DNA from: Nanobdellota archaeon
Lineage (GTDB): Archaea; Nanobdellota; Nanobdellia; Pacearchaeales; GW2011-AR1
Direction: 5' to 3'
Assembly (NCBI GenBank): GCA_020056045.1
Contig: JAGVIM010000010.1
Span: 1-5,974 of the forward strand
DNA: 5,974 nt
The translations under genes and the position numbers were made by a program. Each line of letters opens with the position of its first letter. Position 1 is the first letter of the stretch. Shown here piece by piece: positions 1-4,275 of this stretch. The notes below the pieces were generated by a model that had not been told where the DNA came from, did not search any database, and saw nothing but the letters and a program-made list of their open reading frames with translations.

Positions 1-181
1 AGATTTTGATCTTAAAGAAGGAGATGTTTTAGTTTTAGAAGAATTTGATCCTGAAACAAATACTTACTCTGGAAGAAAAATAAAAAAGAAAGCAAAATCA
101 ATAATTAAATTCAATCCTACAAGAATGCATCGTCCTGAAGAAATAAAAAAGTATGGATTTTATATAATAGAGTTGGATTAA
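1..181 (+). CDS. ASCH/DUF3850-like domain protein, C-terminal part (5' end outside window)
   Basis: This is an open frame entering from the left edge, read from base 2, with 59 residues seen before TAA at 179-181. The text begins DFDLKEGDVLVLEEFDPET and continues with a YSGRKIKKK stretch and a closing YGFYIIELD strand. The order F-x-L/V-x-x-GD-x-L-x-L-x-E-x-D-P-E-T then SGR is what I know from DUF3850, a small ASCH/PUA-like beta-barrel family thought to bind RNA or modified nucleotides. Family members are often only about 70-90 aa, so perhaps 10-30 residues are missing. It is the first visible member of the plus-strand operon; its stop is one base from the next ATG (TAA-A-ATG). The role in this cell is not known, but an RNA-binding or housekeeping function would suit the MazG and pheT neighbours. 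The domain call rests on motif recall alone. Confidence 0.72.
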   Translation, partial: DFDLKEGDVLVLEEFDPETNTYSGRKIKKKAKSIIKFNPTRMHRPEEIKKYGFYIIELD

Positions 182-182
182 A

Positions 183-281
183 ATGAAAAAAGTAAAATTA
201 TCAGACATACTATTTTGGATTTTAATAATAATCTTAATGAGCATTGCAGTCTATGCTTTGTTTAGGGGAATACTATGGTAA
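183..281 (+). CDS. 32-aa single-span membrane microprotein
   Basis: A short frame starts with ATG at 183, one base after the previous stop, and ends with TAA at 279-281. The product has a charged head (MKKVKLSD) followed by one hydrophobic span of about 20 residues (ILFWILIIILMSIAVYALF) and a short RGILW tail, so it is probably a single-pass inner membrane protein with its N-terminus inside. Its sequence is clearly similar to the first 26 residues of the next protein: both share the VK-x-x-DI-x-FW pattern followed by an isoleucine-rich span. The frame overlaps the next ATG (275) by seven bases, and the AGGGGA at 264-269 that serves the next gene lies inside it. It may be a real microprotein, a duplicated truncated head of the neighbour, or a leader frame that couples translation. 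No function is assigned. Confidence 0.6.
   Translation: MKKVKLSDILFWILIIILMSIAVYALFRGILW
264..269 (+). promoter_or_regulatory. Shine-Dalgarno AGGGGA for the 97-aa membrane protein
   Basis: AGGGGA lies five bases before the ATG at 275 and inside the preceding 32-aa frame. The other junctions of this operon have no comparable site, so here ribosomes may bind directly as well as re-initiate. Confidence 0.6.
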
Positions 282-568
282 AAATAGAAGATATAATCTT
301 TTGGTTAATAATTATATTTATAATTGGGATTGCTTTATGGTTATTACATGGTTCTCCAACAGAAGAAGGCGCAATAATATCAATAGGAATGGCAATAGTA
401 AGTTCAGAATTAATGATCTGGAAAAAATTCTATAGCCTTGAAAAAAAGACAGCAATAAGCTTTATTAAAACTAAAAATGAAATTAAACTATTAGAAAACA
501 ATATGAATCATAGATTTGATAATATCGCAGATAAATTAAACCTAATTTCAAACAAGATTAAGAAATAA
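275..568 (+). CDS. Small membrane protein with two hydrophobic spans and a coiled-coil-like tail
   Basis: The product has 97 aa. Residues 7-24 (IFWLIIIFIIGIALWLL region) form a first membrane span. A short loop HGSPTEEGA leads to a second hydrophobic stretch at about 32-50, and residues 52-97 are highly charged with regular hydrophobic spacing, suggesting a cytoplasmic helix or coiled coil ending in many lysines. The start is supported by AGGGGA at 264-269, five bases before the ATG, the only good Shine-Dalgarno sequence at a junction in this operon. The ATG lies inside the last codons of the 32-aa frame. I recall similar short proteins from DPANN archaeal genomes but know no function; a membrane scaffold or envelope role is a guess. 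A second frame reading across 244-435 is a shadow of this gene. Confidence 0.82.
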   Translation: MVKIEDIIFWLIIIFIIGIALWLLHGSPTEEGAIISIGMAIVSSELMIWKKFYSLEKKTAISFIKTKNEIKLLENNMNHRFDNIADKLNLISNKIKK

Positions 569-569
569 A

Positions 570-881
570 ATGGAAATAAAAGAAGCACAAAAACAATGTT
601 CTGAATTATTAGCAGATATCAATAATAAGCACAATGTGAAGCATGAACCAGATTCTATGTTTTTAAGTTTAGCAGAAGAAGTTGGAGAAGTAGCAAGAGA
701 ATTATCAAAAAAACAAAAAAATTACAGAGGAAATTTTAATAAAGAAGAATTAGCAGATGAACTTGCTGATGTAATAGGCAGGACTCTTATTATTGCAGAA
801 GATAATAATATAAATATGGATAAAGCATTTCAAAATAAATTAATAAAAATAAAGGAAAGATTTAAATTAAATAATAAATAA
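570..881 (+). CDS. MazG-like nucleotide pyrophosphohydrolase
   Basis: The 103-aa product is a compact single-domain member of the all-alpha NTP pyrophosphohydrolase (MazG) superfamily. The Mg2+-binding signature is complete: E36-E37-x-x-E40 in SLAEEVGEVARE, and E64-x-x-D67 in ADELADVIGRTLI, in the usual order and about 25 residues apart. Such enzymes hydrolyse (d)NTPs to the monophosphate and pyrophosphate and are usually seen as cleaners of non-canonical or excess nucleotides in the cytoplasm. The exact substrate cannot be read from the sequence. The length is typical of archaeal and phage single-domain forms, which act as dimers or tetramers, and is shorter than two-domain E. coli MazG. The gene starts one base after the previous stop and ends one base before pheT, with no clear Shine-Dalgarno sequence at either end, so it is probably translated by coupling within the operon. 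Confidence 0.88.
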   Translation: MEIKEAQKQCSELLADINNKHNVKHEPDSMFLSLAEEVGEVARELSKKQKNYRGNFNKEELADELADVIGRTLIIAEDNNINMDKAFQNKLIKIKERFKLNNK

Positions 882-882
882 A

Positions 883-2556
883 ATGGCAGTTTTAACCTTA
901 AATAGAAAAGAACTTGAAAAAACAATTGGAAAAATAACTCCTGAACTTGAAAACAAAATAGGAATGTTTGGTACTCCAGTAGATAAACTTACAAATGAAG
1001 AAATTGCAATTGAAATATTTCCAAACCGTCCTGATTTACTATCATTACAAGGATTTTCAAGAGCAATTCTTGCTTTTTTAAATAAAAAAACTGGATTAAA
1101 AACATACAAAGTAGAACCTCCTGAAAAAGATTACAGGGTAATAATTGATAAATCAGTAAAAAAAATAAGACCATTTACAACATGTGCTATTGTAAAAAAC
1201 CTTAAACTAGATAATGAAAAAATAAAAGAGATAATTGATATTCAAGAAAAACTTCATTTAACCTTTGGAAGAGATAGGAAAAAGTTAGCAATTGGAGTTT
1301 ATCCGCTAGAGCAAATAAAACTTCCTATTGTGTTCAAGGCACTTCCACCTGAACAAATAAAATTTATTCCATTAGATTCACCTAAAGAAATGAACGGTCG
1401 TCAAATCCTTTCCCAACATCCAGCTGGAAGAGAATATGCACATCTACTAAAAGATGCAGAAGTATTTCCTATTTTTGAAGATGCAAATGGGGAAATTTTA
1501 TCAATGCCCCCCATAATTAACTCGGAAAAAACAGGAAAGGTAACTGAAAAGACAAAAGAGGTTTTTATTGAATGTTCTGGATTTAATTTAGAGTACTTAA
1601 AAAAAACACTTAACATAATTGTAACTGCATTTGCAGATATGGGTGGAAAAATATATTCAATGGAAATTCAAGACACAAAAAAAGAAAATTCTCCAGACTT
1701 AGAACCTGAAAAAATGCCTTTTTCAATCGATTTCATTAACAAAACATTAGGATTAAATCTAACTGAAAAAGAAATAATAAAATTATTAGAAAAAATGGGA
1801 ATAGGTTATGAAAAAGAGAAAATCAATTCAATTGCACTAATTCCAAAGTATAGAATAGATATTCTTCATGAAATAGACATTGTAGAAGAAATTGCAATTT
1901 CCTATGGCTATGAAAATTTTATTCCAGAAATACCACAAATTTCAACCATCGGCTGTGAAGACGATCTAGCTATCCTAAAAAGGAAAATAGCAGAGATCTT
2001 AGTGGGAATAGAATTACAAGAAATATCAACTTATCATTTATCAACAAAAGAAAAGCAATTTAAAAACATTGGAATAAAAGATTATAAAAATCAAGATCTT
2101 ATTGAAGTATCAGATTCTAAAAATGAAAATAATATTTTAAGAACTTCGCTTTTGGCACAATCAATTCAAATTCTAAGTGAAAACTCTGATGCAACTTATC
2201 CGCAAAAAATATTTGAATCTGGAAAAATATTCTACAATGATGATGAAAAAGAAACAGGAATAGCAGAAAAAGAAAGCCTATGTATCTGTTTATGTGATGA
2301 AAAAGCAAATTTTACAGAAATAAAACAAATCTTAGACTATCTAACAAGAATGCTTGACAAAAAATATGAAATAGAAGAAACAGAACATCCAAGCTTTGTA
2401 ACAGGAAGATGTGGAAAAATAATTATAACAAATAATAAAACAAAAAAACAAGAAACAATTGGAATTTTAGGAGAAATTGCTCCATTTGTTATTAAAAACA
2501 ATAAAATAAAAATGCCTATTGCATTATTAGAAATAGATATAGAACCTCTTCTTTAA
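883..2556 (+). CDS. pheT: Phenylalanyl-tRNA synthetase beta subunit, archaeal type
   Basis: The 557-aa product pairs with PheS to form the alpha2-beta2 enzyme that charges tRNA-Phe in the cytoplasm. The length and order match the archaeal/eukaryotic-type beta subunit, which lacks the N-terminal OB-fold found in the roughly 800-aa bacterial form. Recognisable blocks are EIFPNRPDLLS at 44-54, GRDRKKLAIGVYPLEQI near 129-145, the B3/4 editing-domain stretch EYAHLL and LSMPPIIN at about 184-213, the B5 domain near 278-351 with PKYRIDILHEIDIVEE and AISYGYE, and the C-terminal catalytic-like fold with NFTEIKQILDYL and HPSFVTGRCGKI. It follows the MazG gene at one base (TAA-A-ATG) with no clear Shine-Dalgarno sequence. 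pheS is not in the window; it may lie elsewhere. Nothing looks truncated. The tRNA downstream is threonine, not phenylalanine, so there is no direct partner here. Confidence 0.96.
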   Translation: MAVLTLNRKELEKTIGKITPELENKIGMFGTPVDKLTNEEIAIEIFPNRPDLLSLQGFSRAILAFLNKKTGLKTYKVEPPEKDYRVIIDKSVKKIRPFTTCAIVKNLKLDNEKIKEIIDIQEKLHLTFGRDRKKLAIGVYPLEQIKLPIVFKALPPEQIKFIPLDSPKEMNGRQILSQHPAGREYAHLLKDAEVFPIFEDANGEILSMPPIINSEKTGKVTEKTKEVFIECSGFNLEYLKKTLNIIVTAFADMGGKIYSMEIQDTKKENSPDLEPEKMPFSIDFINKTLGLNLTEKEIIKLLEKMGIGYEKEKINSIALIPKYRIDILHEIDIVEEIAISYGYENFIPEIPQISTIGCEDDLAILKRKIAEILVGIELQEISTYHLSTKEKQFKNIGIKDYKNQDLIEVSDSKNENNILRTSLLAQSIQILSENSDATYPQKIFESGKIFYNDDEKETGIAEKESLCICLCDEKANFTEIKQILDYLTRMLDKKYEIEETEHPSFVTGRCGKIIITNNKTKKQETIGILGEIAPFVIKNNKIKMPIALLEIDIEPLL

Positions 2557-2565
2557 ATTATTACC

Positions 2566-2584
2566 TAATTAAATATTTTAATTA
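2566..2584. terminator. Perfect 8-bp inverted repeat between convergent genes
   Basis: TAATTAAA-TAT-TTTAATTA is a perfect palindrome centred almost exactly in the 34-bp gap between the pheT stop and the stop of the minus-strand gene. Position and symmetry suit a bidirectional transcription end, but it is pure A/T, so the hairpin would be weak and chance is possible in this base composition. Confidence 0.4.
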
Positions 2585-2590
2585 TAAATT

Positions 2591-3094
2591 TTATCCAAAA
2601 TAACTGCTATTGTTATCTTTTTTTAAAATATCTTCCCCATTACCAAGTTTTTTAACAATGCCTAAAAAACTCATCCTAATTTCCTTATCAAAAAGTTTAT
2701 AGATTTTTTTTATAAAAATAGATTCTTTTTCTTCTGAATAATCTAAATCTAAACTTAAAATTTCAATCTCTATATTTCCAAGAATTTCATACATTCTTGA
2801 CAAAACATCCTTATCTTTAGAATCAAGCTTTTTTAACAATTTAAAAAAGAAAACAGGGGCATTACTCGGATTAAGTATAATATCAACAAATCGTGAATAT
2901 CCAGTTATTCTTTCAGCTATAATTCTTCTTATCCTTCTTAATAAAAAATCAGTATCAACATCAATATCTTCAATATCAAATAACTTATTTAATTCATAAA
3001 ATTCAGGGAGATCATACTTTTTTCTAAATTCTTCATAAGCACCTTTCAAAGAATCAAGTGTACATGAATCCTTATCAATTTCCTTTCCTATCAT
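2591..3094 (-). CDS. Conserved-looking cytoplasmic protein of unknown function, 167 aa
   Basis: I cannot assign a function. From ATG at 3094 the protein has 167 residues, mostly helical and charged, with no signal peptide or membrane span. Numbered from that ATG, noticeable stretches are LPEFYELNKLFDIEDI (about 34-49), FLLRRIRRIIAERI (51-64), LNPSNAPVFFFKLLKKL (76-92) and EILSLDLDYSEEKESIFIKKIY (113-134). I have an impression of similar proteins in Pacearchaeota/Woesearchaeota genomes. The frame can be extended one codon to a TTG at 3097, but the ATG is preferred because the palindromic TTTATAAA at 3116-3123 is centred about 25 bp upstream of it, as expected for a leaderless archaeal mRNA. 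There is no Shine-Dalgarno sequence. It stands alone, convergent with pheT, and its C-terminus (KKDNNSSYFG) is probably flexible. Confidence 0.83.
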   Translation of the reverse strand: MIGKEIDKDSCTLDSLKGAYEEFRKKYDLPEFYELNKLFDIEDIDVDTDFLLRRIRRIIAERITGYSRFVDIILNPSNAPVFFFKLLKKLDSKDKDVLSRMYEILGNIEIEILSLDLDYSEEKESIFIKKIYKLFDKEIRMSFLGIVKKLGNGEDILKKDNNSSYFG

Positions 3095-3115
3095 CAATTA
3101 GCTTAAAAATGATGG

Positions 3116-3123
3116 TTTATAAA
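3116..3123 (-). promoter_or_regulatory. TATA box of the 167-aa gene (leaderless)
   Basis: TTTATAAA, preceded on the minus strand by purine-rich GAAAG that could act as a BRE, has its centre about 25 bp from the ATG at 3094. Transcription would begin at or next to the start codon. The box is a perfect palindrome, so it could also direct plus-strand transcription starting near 3146, into the hairpin region. Confidence 0.6.
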
Positions 3124-3172
3124 CTTTCTTAAATACTCTTTCTATTTAACAGTGACTAATAAAAGTGAACCT

Positions 3173-3193
3173 CCCTATGCCAAGAACATAGGG
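3173..3193. repeat. Inverted repeat CCCTATG-7-CATAGGG
   Basis: A perfect 7-bp stem with a seven-base loop (CCAAGAA on the plus strand) is embedded in AACCTCCCTATG...CATAGGGCATC. It is the most G/C-rich hairpin of the region outside the tRNA. It falls inside a 16-aa minus-strand frame (3146-3196). Confidence 0.6.
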
Positions 3194-3208
3194 CATCTAT
3201 CTAATTTT

Positions 3209-3242
3209 ATTTTGGAAGCTTCGCGTAACCAAAATCTTTTTT
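3209..3242 (+). terminator. Hairpin ATTTTGG/CCAAAAT followed by T6
   Basis: The 7-bp stem with a 13-base loop (AAGCTTCGCGTAA) is followed after one base by TTTTTT at 3237-3242. This resembles an intrinsic terminator on the plus strand, closing a possible short transcript that would include the 3173-3193 hairpin. Archaeal termination usually needs only the T run, so the stem could instead be part of a structured RNA. Confidence 0.4.
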
Positions 3243-3397
3243 ATTCTTAGTTAATATATAAAATTGAAAGCGATTCATCTGTTTTTCTTTCTTTAACCTT
3301 GTATCTCTTGCTTACTAATTCAAAAAAAGCGAGTGTACGAGCTTTAAACAAATTTTCACACTACTAATATTTATTGTTTAATAGTTTTCTTAGCTTT

Positions 3398-3422
3398 TAC
3401 CACAAGGCAAGACTTCGTAGTA
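3398..3422 (-). repeat. Bulged hairpin downstream of tRNA-Thr
   Basis: On the minus strand TACTAC pairs with GTGGTA (one G:U) and AAG with CTT across a one-base bulge, leaving a six-base loop. The plus-strand version has a C:A mismatch, so the minus-strand RNA folds better. It begins 22 bases after the tRNA 3' end. Confidence 0.45.
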
Positions 3423-3443
3423 TAACTATTAATTAAAAATATA

Positions 3444-3550
3444 AGCCCCGGCTGAGGATTGAACTCAGGACCTCGACATTTTTAGCAAAATTAGTTTTCT
3501 ACCTTCCAATAGATACCAATGTCGCGCTCTACCAACTGAGCTACCGGTGC
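3444..3550 (-). tRNA. tRNA-Thr (anticodon GGU) with intron
   Basis: On the minus strand the mature molecule is 73 nt: acceptor GCACCGG/CCGGGGC, U8-A9, D stem GCTC/GAGC with loop AGTTGGTA, anticodon stem CGACA/TGTCG, loop TT-GGT-A-A, variable AGGTC, and T arm CTGAG-TTCAATC-CTCAG. The anticodon GGU reads ACC and ACU threonine codons. G1:C72, C2:G71 and discriminator U73 (base 3444) agree with known archaeal threonine identity elements. CCA is not encoded. A 34-nt intron interrupts the gene after position 37. One oddity is that acceptor position 3 is A and position 70 is G, an unpaired A:G in a stem otherwise fully paired; it could be a real variant, repaired by editing, or a sequencing error. 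A TATA box lies about 29 bp upstream, and a T5 run (3435-3439 on this strand) just downstream may end transcription. Confidence 0.93.
3480..3513 (-). other. tRNA-Thr intron (34 nt, canonical 37/38 position)
   Basis: The intron lies between tRNA positions 37 and 38. A bulge-helix-bulge can be drawn: loop bases TTGG (32-35) pair with CTAA near the intron 3' end (one G:U), with three-base bulges TAT at the 5' site and AAA at the 3' site, cut after the second base of each. That is the substrate of the archaeal tRNA splicing endonuclease. Inside the intron ATTGG pairs with CTAAT. The outer intron helix next to the 5' bulge is weak (one C:G then mismatches), so the motif is of the relaxed type. Confidence 0.82.
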
Positions 3551-3574
3551 ATCATAAACTCTAACAAAAAACCT

Positions 3575-3584
3575 TTTATATAAA
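3575..3584 (-). promoter_or_regulatory. TATA box of tRNA-Thr
   Basis: TTTATATAAA is centred about 29 bp before the mature tRNA 5' end, which places initiation about three bases upstream of G1, normal for archaeal tRNA genes. It fits in the 37-bp gap between the tRNA and the stop codon of the 66-aa gene. Confidence 0.65.
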
Positions 3585-3587
3585 TTA

Positions 3588-3788
3588 TCATTTAAAAAAA
3601 TCCTTAATAACATAACCTATAAATCTAGAAGAATTATCAACCTGTTTGTCTAACCATTGATTATATTCTTTTAAAAAATAATTAATATTTTCTTTGCTAT
3701 TCAAATTTATATTTTCATTTGAAATTATAAGAAATGCTCCAAATAATAAAAATAAGATTATAAAAAATAAGATTTTAACAAAAACCAT
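3588..3788 (-). CDS. 66-aa membrane-anchored small protein, paralogue of its upstream neighbour
   Basis: The protein has an N-terminal hydrophobic span at residues 4-22 with one lysine near the start (signal anchor or uncleaved signal peptide), then a polar domain of about 44 residues facing outward that ends in IGYVIKDFFK. It aligns without gaps to residues 31-87 of the 126-aa protein encoded just upstream, with a constant offset of 25: shared positions include S23, N26, I27, L29, N30, Y42, W45-L46, N52, G58 and I61-K62. The ATG is one base after the neighbour's stop (TAA-A-ATG), so the two are almost certainly one transcription unit with coupled translation. The stop is TGA. Function is unknown; a pair of small related envelope proteins could form a heteromeric complex. 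Confidence 0.75.
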   Translation of the reverse strand: MVFVKILFFIILFLLFGAFLIISNENINLNSKENINYFLKEYNQWLDKQVDNSSRFIGYVIKDFFK

Positions 3789-3789
3789 T

Positions 3790-4170
3790 TTACTTTTTTG
3801 CTAGTCTAATGCTTGCCTGTCCTGAATTTTTAACAGGAGTATCTACTGAATTATTAACACTATTGTTATTCTTGTCAAAAAAACTAGAGTTTGTAGAAGA
3901 CCAATCCATTTTTATAGCATTTCCAGTTAAAGATTTGAAATTTCCAAACAAATTAACTAACCACCCACCATAAATCTGAATAGCTTTTAAAAATCCATCA
4001 TAAGTATTTAAACTAATATTATTTTTAGATGCAACAAAAGTTATTGAAGCATAAAAAAACAATGCAAGCAATATTATAAATATAATAAAAAATCTATGTT
4101 TTAAATGATTCATTTTTATTGCAAGAATTCCAATTGCAACTAAAATAATGATTATTAACCAACTTATCAT
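3790..4170 (-). CDS. 126-aa protein with two membrane spans and an Asn/Ser-rich tail
   Basis: Residues 1-18 (MISWLIIIILVAIGILAI) and 27-47 are hydrophobic and flank a short basic loop KMNHLKHR, which should be cytoplasmic. The segment after the second span carries the conserved-looking core around YGGWL (67-71) and LTGNAIKMDW (81-90), followed by a low-complexity tail rich in S, N and D ending in SIRLAKK. This places the core and tail outside the cell. The second span plus core matches the whole 66-aa protein downstream. The ATG has an excellent archaeal Shine-Dalgarno sequence (AGGTGATC, 4182-4175 on this strand) and a TATA box further upstream. I have seen similar proteins in DPANN genomes but know no function. 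The tail could be a flexible linker exposed at the surface. Confidence 0.8.
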   Translation of the reverse strand: MISWLIIIILVAIGILAIKMNHLKHRFFIIFIILLALFFYASITFVASKNNISLNTYDGFLKAIQIYGGWLVNLFGNFKSLTGNAIKMDWSSTNSSFFDKNNNSVNNSVDTPVKNSGQASIRLAKK

Positions 4171-4174
4171 TTTT

Positions 4175-4182
4175 GATCACCT
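4175..4182 (-). promoter_or_regulatory. Strong Shine-Dalgarno AGGTGATC
   Basis: AGGTGATC, a near-perfect match to the 16S rRNA 3' end of archaea, lies four bases before the ATG at 4170 and fixes the start of the 126-aa protein. It is the best ribosome binding site in the window. Confidence 0.8.
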
Positions 4183-4207
4183 TTTTATTAAAATATAAGC
4201 AAAAATC

Positions 4208-4218
4208 AATATAAAAAG
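4208..4218 (-). promoter_or_regulatory. TATA box of the small membrane protein pair
   Basis: CTTTTTATATT on the minus strand is centred near 4213, predicting a start near 4187 and a leader of about 17 bases that just contains the AGGTGATC site. Further upstream (4232-4257) three plus-strand AATTATT copies start at 4232, 4241 and 4251, spaced 9-10 bp. Confidence 0.5.
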
Positions 4219-4275
4219 ATTTTGGTGTTCAAATTATTGTAATTATTACTAATTATTATTAATATCTAAAAAATA

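Larger units (their letters stand above)
3124..3443. other. Gene-poor stretch with several hairpins; possible RNA gene(s)
   Basis: No convincing protein gene is present. At least four inverted repeats stand out from the A/T background: CCCTATG/CATAGGG (3173-3193), ATTTTGG/CCAAAAT (3209-3235) followed by six T, AAAGC/GCTTT (3326-3345) and a bulged stem TACCAC-AAG/CTT-GTAGTA (3398-3422). The last pairs fully only on the minus strand, where the plus-strand C:A becomes a G:U. Local G/C richness and stems in an A/T-rich archaeon often mark structured RNAs. I looked for SRP RNA, RNase P RNA, 5S, C/D and H/ACA signatures and found none that fit. Short minus-strand frames exist: 3207-3278 (23 aa, ends FGYAKLPK), 3146-3196 (16 aa, MPYVLGIGRFTFISHC) and an open stretch without ATG at 3247-3360. 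They could be micro-ORFs, remains of a decayed gene, or chance. Confidence 0.4.

Noticed and set aside
244..435. Plus-strand 63-aa frame
   Set aside because: It overlaps the 97-aa membrane protein in another frame, has no ribosome binding site of its own, and its composition (YYGKNRRYN, NRRRRNNINRNG) is that of a shifted reading.
867..2308. Minus-strand frames at 867-1109, 989-1174, 1401-1616 and 2117-2308
   Set aside because: All lie opposite pheT, whose protein is complete and well conserved; they are shadows.
3095..3097. TTG one codon upstream as the start of the 167-aa gene
   Set aside because: The ATG at 3094 is at the expected distance from the TATA box for a leaderless mRNA, and TTG is a poor leaderless start.
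3094..3115. TGATGAT and ATGATGG words as C boxes of a C/D guide RNA
   Set aside because: No CTGA D box lies at a suitable distance on either strand, and one of the words overlaps the start of a coding region.
3444..3550. tRNA-Phe as a partner of the nearby pheT
   Set aside because: The anticodon after the conserved TT is GGT, which is threonine; no GAA anticodon can be drawn.
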